A program made the translations under genes and the position numbers. This document shows positions 44,228 through 52,972 of a stretch of 64,000 nt of DNA, piece after piece. Position 1 is the first letter of the stretch. Every line of letters starts with the position of its first letter. The notes below the pieces were generated by a model. It was not told the DNA's origin, made no database searches, and worked only from the letters and a program-made list of their open reading frames with translations. This DNA is from CAVYGN01 sp963796325 (GTDB lineage Bacteria > Spirochaetota > Brevinematia > Brevinematales > JAOACQ01), in NCBI GenBank assembly GCA_963796325.1, contig CAWCLF010000001.1:2294001-2358000 (forward strand), read 5' to 3'.

Positions 44228-44470
44228 TTATTTGATTTTATTCGCCTGGTCCTCAAGAAGTTTTTCAACCCTTTTCAACTCCTCTTCAAGGTGGTTGACC
44301 TTGCATGAAACTACATGAAATCCTTCAATTATTTCTTTACTGATTTTTTCCATTGATTTTTCGACTGTTTCCAGATGGGTTTTTGTATTGAGGACCCTGA
44401 ACTCGACCTTGTCCAGTTCCTGCTTGATGCTCTGCACTTTTTCCATCACATTGTCCAGATTTTTTTCCAT
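44228..44470 (-). CDS. Small coiled-coil protein
   Basis: From ATG 44470 (GGAGG upstream) the product has 80 residues and is a single heptad-rich coiled coil (SIKQELDKVEFRVLNTKTHLETVEKSMEKI...HLEEELKRVEKLLEDQ). It lies 33 bases upstream of tldD on the same strand. A TTG read four codons earlier falls inside the SD. No family assigned. Confidence 0.7.
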   Translation of the reverse strand: MEKNLDNVMEKVQSIKQELDKVEFRVLNTKTHLETVEKSMEKISKEIIEGFHVVSCKVNHLEEELKRVEKLLEDQANKIK

Positions 44471-44614
44471 CTTTTCCTCCAAATTATATATATAAATACC
44501 GGGAAAAACTCTCCGGGATATTTTTACCTTTTTTTTGATCGATAATAATAAAGCATTTCAGGCTTTATATCAAAAATATTTTCTCTATGGAATTATCACC
44601 CTGGGAAATAATTA

Positions 44615-44643
44615 TTGCCTATTTGAAACCTTTATTCTATAAT
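44615..44643 (+). promoter_or_regulatory. Predicted sigma-70-type promoter of the lar operon
   Basis: TTGCCT (44615-44620) and TATAAT (44638-44643) are spaced by 17 bases. The -10 box lies in a stretch TTTTTAGAACCACCCTT that resembles the right end of the dispersed hairpin element. larC starts about 90 bases downstream. Predicted by eye. Confidence 0.5.
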
Positions 44644-44672
44644 TTTTAGAACCACCCTTAATCTGAATGTCC

Positions 44673-44689
44673 ATGCGATTGAATCGCAT
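44673..44689. promoter_or_regulatory. 17-base perfect palindrome upstream of larC
   Basis: ATGCGATT-G-AATCGCAT is a perfect inverted repeat with a single central base, starting 30 bases after the predicted -10 box and 48 bases before larC. A dimeric repressor/activator could bind here. It is the only such palindrome noticed near the lar genes. Confidence 0.5.
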
Positions 44690-44736
44690 CTCGGATTTTA
44701 GCGACGGTAATTGAAAGAAATTTATGTGGTGAAATT

Positions 44737-45927
44737 ATGAAACTGTTATACTACGACTGCTTTGCCGGAATAAGCGGCGACATGAACCTGGGAGCCCTTA
44801 TCGACCTGGGCGTAGACGGCAGCTATGTCCGCAATAGCCTTTACAAGCTGGGATTGGACGGTTACAAGCTCAAAATATACCGTGACAGCAGGAAGGGCAT
44901 CGAAGGGACCCGTGCCGAAGTCGTAATTAAAAAACCTTCGAAGGAATCTCACGGACATGAAAAAAGAGATATTTCTTCCATCCGCAGGATCATCGGCGGA
45001 AGCTCCCTCAATGAAAACATCAAGGCAAACTCGATAAGGACGTTCGAAGCGCTTGCCGCAGCTGAAGCAAAAGTGCATGGGGTCGAAATTGAAAAAGTGC
45101 ACTTCCATGAAGTCGGAGCTGTGGATTCCCTTGTCGATATTGTCGGCTGCGCAATATGCCTCGATTTCCTCGGACCTGCGAAGGTATTGAGCGGTATTGT
45201 CGAACTTGGAAGCGGTTCGGTTGCCTGCGAGCATGGCATATTGCCTGTCCCCGCTCCTGCTACGGCAGAACTCATGCAGGGAGCGCTGGTAAAGACAGGC
45301 GGCGCCGCTTTTGAAATGACGACTCCGACCGGGGCGGCAATCCTTAAAACCTATGTGAATTCCTATTCCGGCATGCCTGACGGCAGAATTATTAAAACCG
45401 GGTACGGAATAGGCGGCCGCGATACTCTCATTCCAAACGTTCTGCGGGTATTCATATGTGAAACGGAAGGATCCGGTTCCGACCTTGAAATAGAATATGA
45501 AAATATGATCGAAGCCAATCTTGACGATATGAGCCCCGAATCATGCACTTATCTCCTGGACCGCTTTTTTCTTGCAGGAGCCCAGGATGTGTTTTTCACG
45601 CCCATTGTAATGAAAAAATCGAGGCCGGCGTTTAAAATAAGCGTTCTATGCCCTCCCGGTAAAGAGGAAAGCTTAAGGGATATCCTTTTAACGGAGACGA
45701 CAACTTTCGGGATCAGGAGCACCGGGATAAAGAAAACGGCATTAAGGCGCGAATATTCGAAAATAAAGACAAGGTTCGGCGAGGTTACGGTAAAAAACGG
45801 CTATTATTGCGGCAAAAAAATTAAATCCAAGCTTGAATTTGAAGAGATCCAGAAGATCGCGCTTGAAAAAAAACTCCAATACAGGCAGGTCGAATCATTA
45901 ATAAAAAAGGATGCGTTAATTGACTGA
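44737..45927 (+). CDS. larC: Nickel-pincer cofactor biosynthesis protein LarC
   Basis: A 396-residue LarC (DUF111), the enzyme that inserts nickel into the pincer nucleotide cofactor of lactate racemase. It starts LLYYDCFAGISGDMNLGALIDLGVD (conserved DCFAGISGDM). Further are HFHEVGAVDSLVDIVG (about 126-141) and the C-terminal part NMIEANLDDMSPESCTYLLDRFFLAGAQDVFFTPIVMKKSRPAFK, all in one frame. In Lactobacillus plantarum LarC needs a ribosomal frameshift between two parts; here the two are continuous. It heads the operon larC-larB-5-alpha-reductase-like gene. Confidence 0.95.
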   Translation: MKLLYYDCFAGISGDMNLGALIDLGVDGSYVRNSLYKLGLDGYKLKIYRDSRKGIEGTRAEVVIKKPSKESHGHEKRDISSIRRIIGGSSLNENIKANSIRTFEALAAAEAKVHGVEIEKVHFHEVGAVDSLVDIVGCAICLDFLGPAKVLSGIVELGSGSVACEHGILPVPAPATAELMQGALVKTGGAAFEMTTPTGAAILKTYVNSYSGMPDGRIIKTGYGIGGRDTLIPNVLRVFICETEGSGSDLEIEYENMIEANLDDMSPESCTYLLDRFFLAGAQDVFFTPIVMKKSRPAFKISVLCPPGKEESLRDILLTETTTFGIRSTGIKKTALRREYSKIKTRFGEVTVKNGYYCGKKIKSKLEFEEIQKIALEKKLQYRQVESLIKKDALID

Positions 45928-45944
45928 ATACAGGGTAAAATCGT

Positions 45945-46703
45945 ATGAGTCCTGACCAGATCGCGGCTGTTCTCTCAAGGGTCCGCACAGGGGAAATATC
46001 GGTCGAACAGGCCATGGAAGAACTGAAAGATCTTCCTTTCAAAGACCTGGGTTTCGCTAAAATCGACAATCACCGGGAAATACGCCTGGGGTATCCTGAA
46101 ATAATTTACTGCGCGGGAAAATCAGCGGAGCAGGTAGTTTCCATATTCCGCTACCTTCTGGGACAAAACAGGAACATACTTGCAACCAGGGCTTCCCCGG
46201 AGATTTATAGAAGTATTTACGATCTCGATCAGACGGCCGTTTATCACATTGAAGCCAGGGCTGTAACAATCACAAGGAAAAAATTGAAACCCACCGAATC
46301 GGTTATTGCAGTGGTCACTGCAGGAACTTCCGATATGCCCGTAGCCGAGGAGGCTGCGGTCACGGCCGAATCTTTCGGAAACTCCGTTTCCCGCCATTAT
46401 GACGTCGGAGTCGCAGGAATTCACAGGCTCTTTAAAAGCCTGCCTCTCATCAGGAAGGCCAGCGTCGTGATCGCTATTGCGGGTATGGAAGGCGCCCTGG
46501 CAAGTGTAATCGGCGGCCTCGTTGACAGCCCCATAATAGCAGTACCGACAAGCGTCGGTTACGGAGCCTGCTTCGAAGGGCTTTCGGCGCTCCTGACGAT
46601 GCTTAACAGCTGCGCCCCGGGAATTTCTGTTGTTAATATCGATAACGGTTTCGGAGCGGGATATCTTGCAAGTATGATCAATAAAATGGGAAACGGGAAA
46701 TGA
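45945..46703 (+). CDS. larB: Nickel-pincer cofactor biosynthesis protein LarB
   Basis: A 252-residue LarB, which carboxylates and hydrolyses nicotinic acid adenine dinucleotide as the first cofactor step. The C-terminal domain is PurE-like: AVVTAGTSDMPVAEEAAVTAE, YDVGVAGIHRL, AGMEGALASVIGGLVDSPIIAVPTSVGYG (about residues 125-215). It lies 17 bases after larC. Its stop overlaps the ATG of the next gene (ATGA), so all three are translationally linked. Confidence 0.96.
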   Translation: MSPDQIAAVLSRVRTGEISVEQAMEELKDLPFKDLGFAKIDNHREIRLGYPEIIYCAGKSAEQVVSIFRYLLGQNRNILATRASPEIYRSIYDLDQTAVYHIEARAVTITRKKLKPTESVIAVVTAGTSDMPVAEEAAVTAESFGNSVSRHYDVGVAGIHRLFKSLPLIRKASVVIAIAGMEGALASVIGGLVDSPIIAVPTSVGYGACFEGLSALLTMLNSCAPGISVVNIDNGFGAGYLASMINKMGNGK

Positions 46704-47452
46704 GTTTCCCGGCAGCTCTGGCCGGACTTCTCACTTATGGAGAGATCGCATCGGCCCTTGTCGTTTTTTTATTTCTCATGTTTATTCCAGCCCCTTACGG
46801 CAAGCATTCAAGGCCCGGCTGGGGAGTAATGGTTGATTCCAGGCTTTCATGGTTCTTCATGGAATTGCCGGCCGTCGCCGTAATACTATTCGTAGTCTTA
46901 CAAAATCCTCTTAAAACTATGAATTTTATTTACCTTTGCTTATGGGAGTTCCATTATATTTACAGAACATTCATTTTCCCCGCATTACAGAGAGGGTCAA
47001 GGCGCTCCTTTCCCCTTGTACTCGTTTTCCTTGCATTTATATTCAATATTAATAACGGCATAATCAACGGATACGGTATTATTTTCAACAATATGACGTT
47101 AACGGGAATTTTAAATCCGGCGCCGCTCCTGGGGTTAGCATTATTTTTAGGAGGGTTTTTACTGAACGTCCATTCCGATATAGTTATCAGGGACCTCAGG
47201 CGGGACAACGATGTGAAGTACCGGGTCCCTCTTAAAGGGGCCTTCCGCTGGATAACAAACCCGAATTACCTGGGCGAGATCGTCGAATGGGCGGGATGGG
47301 CAATTTTAACCTGCAGCCTGCAGGGATTGGCTTTCGCAATATTTACGTTCTGCAATCTTTTTCCAAGGGCGATATCAAATCACAAGTGGTACAAGGAACA
47401 TTTCAGCAGCTATCCTTCCGGCAGAAAAATAATTTTCCCGTTCCTTTTCTGA
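46700..47452 (+). CDS. Steroid 5-alpha-reductase-like membrane protein
   Basis: A 250-residue membrane protein with about six hydrophobic segments. The C-terminal half, YRVPLKGAFRWITNPNYLGEIVEWAGWAIL (about residues 173-202) then NLFPRAISNHKWYKEHFSSYPSGRKIIFPFLF, is the SRD5A-family pattern, including the NPNYxGEIxEWxGW motif that binds NADPH. Eukaryotic members reduce steroid double bonds; bacterial ones are mostly uncharacterised, perhaps acting on isoprenoid or lipid substrates. The 4-base overlap with larB puts it inside the nickel-cofactor operon, which is unexpected. Confidence 0.85.
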   Translation: MSFPAALAGLLTYGEIASALVVFLFLMFIPAPYGKHSRPGWGVMVDSRLSWFFMELPAVAVILFVVLQNPLKTMNFIYLCLWEFHYIYRTFIFPALQRGSRRSFPLVLVFLAFIFNINNGIINGYGIIFNNMTLTGILNPAPLLGLALFLGGFLLNVHSDIVIRDLRRDNDVKYRVPLKGAFRWITNPNYLGEIVEWAGWAILTCSLQGLAFAIFTFCNLFPRAISNHKWYKEHFSSYPSGRKIIFPFLF

Positions 47453-47454
47453 CG

Positions 47455-48189
47455 TTATTTCAGGTTATGTTTTTCAAGGAATTCATTGTCGGCCAGGATT
47501 TCTTCCGACCCCCCGTCCCTTATAATCGTATGATTTTCCGATATAACGACAGTCCTGCCGAAAACTCCCTCAATATACTCAAATTCATGCGTGGCGCATA
47601 TTATGGTCTTCCCGGCTTTGTTAATATCAATTAAGAGGTCTTTCATGAAACGTTTTACCCTCGGATCCAGGCCGTCCATCGGCTCATCAAGCGTCAGCAC
47701 ATCGGGGTTCAGAGCAAGGACAGCGGCTATGGCCACTTTCTTTTTTTCACCTTCGCTCAGGTGATAGGGCTCTCTGTGCTTCAGGTTTTCAATGCCGAGC
47801 AGATTCAGGCAGTCTGCTACACGCCTGTTGACCAGTTCTTCCTCCATCTGCATTTGTCTTGGTCCGAAGGCTATTTCTTCAAACACATTCGGGCAGAAGA
47901 GCTGGGCCTCTGAATTTTGAAATACAAAACCGATACTTTTATGAAACTGTTTGAGCTTCTTGTTGTTCTTAAGCATCCCGGGATTGATTTCATTTCCTTT
48001 AAAAAGGTAAACACCGCTTTCCGGAAATTCAATACCGTTGATTATCTTAAGAAGGGAGGATTTTCCGCTTCCATTCGGCCCTATTAAAGCTATCGATTCA
48101 CCCTCATTTATATCCAGGTCGATATCCATTAAAGCGGGTTCGTCCCCGTACAGGAAATTGACTTTCCTCAATCGGATGATTTTTTGCAT
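47455..48189 (-). CDS. ECF-type nickel transporter ATPase (LarO/CbiO-like)
   Basis: A 244-residue ABC ATPase. Walker A GPNGSGKSSLL (about residues 37-47), Q-loop GFVFQNSEAQLF, signature LSEGEKKKVAIAAVLALNPDVLTLDEP (Walker B), and H-loop CATHEFE. The VFQNxxxQLF form is typical of CbiO/NikO ECF ATPases. It forms the energising subunit with the two genes upstream. The stop is 2 bases from the convergent 5-alpha-reductase-like gene. Confidence 0.93.
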   Translation of the reverse strand: MQKIIRLRKVNFLYGDEPALMDIDLDINEGESIALIGPNGSGKSSLLKIINGIEFPESGVYLFKGNEINPGMLKNNKKLKQFHKSIGFVFQNSEAQLFCPNVFEEIAFGPRQMQMEEELVNRRVADCLNLLGIENLKHREPYHLSEGEKKKVAIAAVLALNPDVLTLDEPMDGLDPRVKRFMKDLLIDINKAGKTIICATHEFEYIEGVFGRTVVISENHTIIRDGGSEEILADNEFLEKHNLK

Positions 48190-48197
48190 TTATATTC

Positions 48198-48992
48198 CTA
48201 ATTAGAGATCAAAAAAAAGGCGGCGATAAGCGCCGAATTAACCCCGGCATATATGAAATCCCGGTAATGAACATGGGTCTTATAATAAAGGCTGTATTTC
48301 CCGCTGAAGCCCCTGCATTCCATTGCCGAATAAGTGAGCTCCGACATTTCAATCGATTTCAGGAAGAGGCACCCTAACAGATTTGACAGGGACTGATATT
48401 TTTTGTCATTTCTTCCGACGCTGCGCAGGCGGAGCGCATCAAGCATGTGTATCGAAAATTCGCCCAGTATGATAATATATTTTATGGCCATATCAAGCAC
48501 AAGGATAATAATATCGGGCACATGGAAAATTTTCATCGCCCTGGTAATACTGGTCCATTTGGTCGATTGGGCCAAAACATTGAGGATCACTGCCGAACCG
48601 GTAATTTTCAATAAAAGTTTCAGTGAATTATGCCAGTTGCCGGATAGTGCGGACGGCATGAGTATTACCGCTGAAAACACGGTTACAAAAAAAGCAAGGA
48701 TCGATACCCTGCCGATATCTTTCAATTCAAGGAGACTGAGCATCAGCAGTATGAAAGCGTCACTGAGAAGGACATATTGAAAGCTTCCGGATAACGATAG
48801 CATGATAATCAGTGAAAATGTGAAAGCGAATTTTACCGCAGGATTGATATAATAGATAAAACCGCCTTTCGGATTGACGCCTCTTCTTACACGGGACAGC
48901 ACGCCCAGGATCGACAGGGAACTCTTTCTAATGAAAATGTCATCGTCGGGAGGAGATGAATATTCCTCTTTTATCAACAGCCAGTCGACCAC
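48198..48992 (-). CDS. ECF-type nickel transporter T-component (LarQ/CbiQ-like)
   Basis: A 264-residue membrane protein with five or six hydrophobic segments. The coupling helices show ALRLRSVGRNDKK and SAMECRGFSGKYSLY (about residues 190-235), the Ala-Arg-Gly type motifs of CbiQ/EcfT that contact the ATPase. Starts at GTG 48992 with GGAGAG upstream. Gene spacing (8 bases to the ATPase, 12 to the substrate gene) marks one operon. Confidence 0.88.
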   Translation of the reverse strand: MVDWLLIKEEYSSPPDDDIFIRKSSLSILGVLSRVRRGVNPKGGFIYYINPAVKFAFTFSLIIMLSLSGSFQYVLLSDAFILLMLSLLELKDIGRVSILAFFVTVFSAVILMPSALSGNWHNSLKLLLKITGSAVILNVLAQSTKWTSITRAMKIFHVPDIIILVLDMAIKYIIILGEFSIHMLDALRLRSVGRNDKKYQSLSNLLGCLFLKSIEMSELTYSAMECRGFSGKYSLYYKTHVHYRDFIYAGVNSALIAAFFLISN

Positions 48993-49004
48993 ATGCTCTC
49001 CATT

Positions 49005-50000
49005 TTAAATTTGTTTTTCAGGATTCTTTTTTGGCCCGGTAAAGGCCTTGATTATTCTGAATAATAAAAAAATTACAGCCAGACCGGCCACCCCCGAAAT
49101 TAGATAACCCGACCAATCGTTTTTCAACATGCCGAAGTTATAGTCCCTGAGGGGCGCCTGCAGTGTGAAGCCATGCCCAATTGCCCGGGGAAGAGGAACA
49201 GAACCGAGCTTTTCCTTCAATTCGCCGGGAGACCATTCGCCCCATGCCTTTGCTGTACTCAATATGCCGACAGGCGTAAGTATAGTCAGCACAGCGAGTA
49301 TTATGTAAAGAGGGCTTAATATAAATTTTTTATCCGAATCGCCGGCAACTATTCCGGGCGACACCCTTCTCACATATGCCAGAACTCCGGCAGCTATTAT
49401 CCCTTCAATAAAGCCTACAAATAAATGAGGGATAATCATTGCCGGGATAGAAACGGCCAGGGGATAGGGGCAGTAAAGAGGTCCGGAAGCGTCTCTGAAA
49501 AATATCGGCTGTATCCCGAATTCGACAGCGGCAAAAAATGAAGCCGCAACTATCCCCAGGTAACCGCCCAGGAAAGCTCCGAAATACTTCGATTTATCGT
49601 TTTTCCAGAATCTTATGACAGTCCTGTAAACAGCATAAGCTGTAAATGGAATTACAAATGCCATATTAAAAGAGTTTGCGCCGAAACTCAGGATGCCTCC
49701 GTCGCCGAAAAGAAGCGCCTGGATAAGAAGGGCTATCGAAACTGCTATGGATGCCGCATACGGCCCCATTAAAATGGCTATGAGGGCAGCTCCCGTTGCA
49801 TGTGCAGTCGTACCTCCGGGAAGCGGTATATTGAACATCATTATCAGAAATGAAAATGCCGCCGATATTCCCAGAAGGGGTATCTTCTTTGCCGTAACTT
49901 CATCTTTGATCTTTTTTACGCAGATACTCCAGACCGGGACCATTACTGCTCCCATGACGGCACAGGTCTGCGGGCTGAGATAATTATCCGGGATATGCAT
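49005..50000 (-). CDS. ECF-type nickel transporter LarMN/CbiM-like substrate component
   Basis: A 331-residue membrane protein. MHIPDNYLSPQTCAVMG is the CbiM/NikM N-terminus, whose first residues (Met1, His2 and following) make the metal site. GGTTAHATGAALIAILMGPYAASIA follows. A C-terminal part (about 230-331) has two more hydrophobic segments, as in NikN/PDGLE-type domains. With the T-component and ATPase this makes a nickel (or cobalt) importer. The lar genes on both sides point to nickel. Confidence 0.9.
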   Translation of the reverse strand: MHIPDNYLSPQTCAVMGAVMVPVWSICVKKIKDEVTAKKIPLLGISAAFSFLIMMFNIPLPGGTTAHATGAALIAILMGPYAASIAVSIALLIQALLFGDGGILSFGANSFNMAFVIPFTAYAVYRTVIRFWKNDKSKYFGAFLGGYLGIVAASFFAAVEFGIQPIFFRDASGPLYCPYPLAVSIPAMIIPHLFVGFIEGIIAAGVLAYVRRVSPGIVAGDSDKKFILSPLYIILAVLTILTPVGILSTAKAWGEWSPGELKEKLGSVPLPRAIGHGFTLQAPLRDYNFGMLKNDWSGYLISGVAGLAVIFLLFRIIKAFTGPKKNPEKQI

Positions 50001-50153
50001 TGATACTTCCTTGGGGCGTTACAGCCCGGGATCGTTACTACAGATTTAACCTGAAATTATAAATCAATTAATTCAAATTGACAAAAATTACCCGTTTCAA
50101 ATCCGCACCCGGTCCCAGGATTTAAAACCAAAATCGCTTGCTTTTGAAAAATA

Positions 50154-50162
50154 TGATATAAT
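50154..50162 (+). promoter_or_regulatory. Extended -10 promoter of larE
   Basis: TGATATAAT contains an extended -10 (TG-N-TATAAT), about 65 bases before the larE ATG. No clear -35 box is at 17 bases. It lies in the 226-base divergent region between the transporter and larE. Confidence 0.45.
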
Positions 50163-50226
50163 ATAGGCACCGAAGGTTATATTCAAAGCGGCCATATACC
50201 GCTGATATCAAGGAATAAGAGGTAAA

Positions 50227-51054
50227 ATGACAGGTTCCAAATTTGAAAATCTGAAAGAGCTCATAGGTTCGTACAATAAAGCCGCCGTAGCTTTTTCAGG
50301 CGGCGTGGACAGCTCTTTCCTGTCTAAAGTATGTTTCGATATGCTTGGGAAAAATACCGCAGCAATAACAATTGCATCGAGTATGAACCCGGAAAGCAAG
50401 ATCAGAGAAGCGGAAGAAATCGCCGGTTCGATCGGAATTCAGCATTATATTATAAAAGAAGATTCGATCGATGAGGAAGTAAGTCTTAACCCTCCCGAAA
50501 GGTGCTATTACTGCAAGAAGATCGAATTTTCCCTTGTAAAAAGAAAAGCCATGGAATTGGGCATTGAAACAGTCCTTGACGGCTCGAATTTCGATGACGT
50601 CAGCGATTACAGGCCCGGTCTGAGAGCGCTCAGGGAAACAGGTGTGAAAAGCCCCCTTAAGGAAACAGGCCTTACAAAACTGGAAATCAGGGAACTTTCA
50701 AAGACGCTGGGGCTCAGAACATGGAATAAACCTGCTTATGCGTGCCTTGCATCCAGGATACCTTACGGCGAACGAATTACCCGTAATAAGCTCGAACGCA
50801 TCGAAAAGGCCGAAGATTATCTTAAAAAACTGGGTTTTATACAGTTCCGGGTAAGAAGTCATGGGGATACGGCAAGGATCGAGATCAGCCCGGATGAAAG
50901 ATTCAAGATTTTCGATACACGAACGATGGATGACATTTCAAAAAATCTTAAAGCCGCCGGCTTTGTTTACGTCTCTATGGAACTGGAGGGTTATAAAACA
51001 GGCAGCCTCAACAAGGCGCTCTTGAATAAATCGAAGGACGATCAGGAGAATTAA
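50227..51054 (+). CDS. larE: ATP-dependent sulfur transferase LarE
   Basis: A 275-residue LarE, which puts sulfur into the nickel-pincer precursor. PP-loop SGGVDSS (residues 24-30) and DGSNFDD (118-124) bind ATP. Cysteines C93 and C96 (ERCYYCKK) plus C173 (YACLASRIPYGE) give a CxxC-plus-one set. In LarEs with three cysteines these hold a [4Fe-4S] cluster that carries sulfide, in contrast to the single sacrificial Cys176 of L. plantarum LarE. The family is certain; the cluster type is inferred. AAGAGG precedes ATG 50227. Confidence 0.95.
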   Translation: MTGSKFENLKELIGSYNKAAVAFSGGVDSSFLSKVCFDMLGKNTAAITIASSMNPESKIREAEEIAGSIGIQHYIIKEDSIDEEVSLNPPERCYYCKKIEFSLVKRKAMELGIETVLDGSNFDDVSDYRPGLRALRETGVKSPLKETGLTKLEIRELSKTLGLRTWNKPAYACLASRIPYGERITRNKLERIEKAEDYLKKLGFIQFRVRSHGDTARIEISPDERFKIFDTRTMDDISKNLKAAGFVYVSMELEGYKTGSLNKALLNKSKDDQEN

Positions 51055-51075
51055 AATTAATGAGGAGATCCGGTT

Positions 51076-51507
51076 ATGGGGATAAAAATTAAAATCAATC
51101 TCGGCGATCTTGTTTTATCAATGAAGAACAATGACAGCTGGTTCGACAACTATCTCGATTTAAAGGACGGATCGATCAGGACCGGCCAGGATGATAAAAG
51201 AGACAAAGCATCTGTTTCGGCCGCAGAACTAAAAGAAGATCCCGACAGGTATCTTTTTATCGAAACCTTCCCGTCGAACGAAGCTTACCTCTTAATGGAA
51301 GAATTCATCGAAGGGCTGACCGATAAAAAGGCAAAGGACAACCTTGTTAAAGCCGTTACGGGCAACAAGCCTTTCAGGTCGTTTAAAAACGCCCTTCAGG
51401 AATTCCCCGAAATAAGAGACGAATGGTATAAATTCGAAGATATGCGTTTGAAGCAATATGCAGCCAAGTGGCTGAACGATAATAAGATCGAATTCGAAAA
51501 CATCTAA
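51076..51507 (+). CDS. UPF0158 family protein
   Basis: A 143-residue soluble, acidic protein. WFDNYLDLKDGSIRTG near the start and YLFIETFPSNEAYLLMEEFIEGL, GNKPFRSFKNALQEFPEIRDEWYKFEDMRLKQYAAKWL match UPF0158 proteins, whose function is unknown. GAGGAG precedes ATG 51076. It follows larE by 21 bases in the same direction, likely as a bystander. Confidence 0.85.
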   Translation: MGIKIKINLGDLVLSMKNNDSWFDNYLDLKDGSIRTGQDDKRDKASVSAAELKEDPDRYLFIETFPSNEAYLLMEEFIEGLTDKKAKDNLVKAVTGNKPFRSFKNALQEFPEIRDEWYKFEDMRLKQYAAKWLNDNKIEFENI

Positions 51508-51529
51508 AGGCCCGGATTTCAGCCGGTCT

Positions 51530-52972
51530 TCATATTATCGGGAGGGATGTCTTCCCCATAAGAAAGAGATCTATGAAATGCGCCGCCTTGCGCCCTTCAG
51601 AGATCGCACGGACAATGAGAGACTGTCCGCTCCGCATATCGCCGGCGCAGAAAACGCCCTTTCTTTCAGTCATAAAATCGCTCCCGGTCATGACTCCCCT
51701 TTTATCGCATTTAATTCCCATTTCTTCTATGAGACCTTTACGGACAGGGCCGGTAAAACCCAGCGCAAGTATGACAAGATCTGCATCGATAGTAAATTGA
51801 GAACCCGGAGACTCGTTCATTACAGGACGCCCTTCTTTATCAAGGTGTGAAAAATCGACTCTGACGCATGAAAGCCGGCTGACCATGCCGTTTTTTCCTA
51901 TAAATTTTTTAGTAAGCACGGACCAATCTCTCTCGCCGCCTTCTTCATGGCTTGTGGATGTTTTTAAAATCATAGGATATGACGGCCATGGATAATCTTC
52001 AGTCCTTTCTCCGGGAGGCTGAGGCAAAAGTTCAATCTGGACGACGCATTCAGCTCCCTGCCTGTGTGCTGTTCCCACGCAATCCGCACCGGTATCGCCG
52101 CCCCCGATAACGACTGTTTTCCTGCCTTTCGCATCTATTAACATATCCGCAGGAATCTTTTCACCTGCGACTCTTCTATTGGATTGAATAAGATAATCGA
52201 TGGCGCTGTAAATCCCTCCAAGTTCCCTTCCCTCGATATTTAAATCGCGCGGCTCCCTTGCCCCCCCTGCCAGGCAGACAGCATCATATTCTGCGGCAAG
52301 AGCCCCGGCCTCAATATCGATGCCGGCATTTACGGACGTGACAAATTTTATTCCCTCTTTTCTGTAAATATTGATTCTCCTGTCAAGGATCGACTTATCC
52401 ATTTTAAAATCCGGTATTCCATAGCGCATGAGGCCTCCGATCCTGTCGTCTTTTTCAAGAACTGTGACATTATGGCCGGCTTTGTTGAGCTGGGCAGCGC
52501 AGGACAAACCCGCAGGCCCGGAACCGATAACGGCTACTTTTTTATCCGTCCTGATGAGGGGCGGCTCAGGTTTGATAAAACCGGATTTAAATGCATGTTC
52601 TATGATATCAAGTTCGTTATCCCTGATTGTCACAGGATCGTCATTGATTCCCAGGACGCATGAATATTCGCATGGCGCCGGGCAAAGCCTCCCGGTTATT
52701 TCAGGCAGATTGTTGCAGGCTTGAAGAAGTTCGACCGCCCTGTGCCACTGTCCTTTGAATACGGAGTCATTCCAGTCGGGTATGTAATTGCCCACCGGAC
52801 AGCTCCAGTGGCAGAACGGCGTTCCGCAATCCATGCAGCGGGAAGCCTGATCTTCCGAAATGTCTTCTTTCCTCAGCATTCCGACTTCCCTGTAATCGAG
52901 GACCCTTTCGCAAACCGGCCTGTATGGAGTTTTTTTTCTTTTGACCTTGAGAAAACCGTCCTCTTTACCCAT
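51530..52972 (-). CDS. gltD: Glutamate synthase small subunit
   Basis: A 480-residue NADPH-dependent flavoprotein, passing electrons to GltB. N-terminal [4Fe-4S] motifs are CMDCGTPFCHWSCPVGNYIP (about 42-61) and CNNLPEITGRLCPAPCEYSC (about 86-105). FAD-binding VIGSGPAGLSCA (about 148-159) and NADPH-binding VIGGGDTGADCVG (about 290-302) follow. The C-terminal GVFCAGDMRSGQSLIVRAISEGRKAA completes the FAD site. It overlaps gltB by 8 bases downstream of it. Confidence 0.97.
   Translation of the reverse strand: MGKEDGFLKVKRKKTPYRPVCERVLDYREVGMLRKEDISEDQASRCMDCGTPFCHWSCPVGNYIPDWNDSVFKGQWHRAVELLQACNNLPEITGRLCPAPCEYSCVLGINDDPVTIRDNELDIIEHAFKSGFIKPEPPLIRTDKKVAVIGSGPAGLSCAAQLNKAGHNVTVLEKDDRIGGLMRYGIPDFKMDKSILDRRINIYRKEGIKFVTSVNAGIDIEAGALAAEYDAVCLAGGAREPRDLNIEGRELGGIYSAIDYLIQSNRRVAGEKIPADMLIDAKGRKTVVIGGGDTGADCVGTAHRQGAECVVQIELLPQPPGERTEDYPWPSYPMILKTSTSHEEGGERDWSVLTKKFIGKNGMVSRLSCVRVDFSHLDKEGRPVMNESPGSQFTIDADLVILALGFTGPVRKGLIEEMGIKCDKRGVMTGSDFMTERKGVFCAGDMRSGQSLIVRAISEGRKAAHFIDLFLMGKTSLPII

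Noticed and set aside
44746..45275. Long reverse-strand frames under larC
   Set aside because: They mirror larC codon structure and carry no SD or family pattern; they are shadows.
50001..50226. Nickel/cobalt riboswitch or NikR operator between the nickel transporter and larE
   Set aside because: No NiCo-type four-stem pattern and no GTATGA-N16-TCATAC palindrome was seen.
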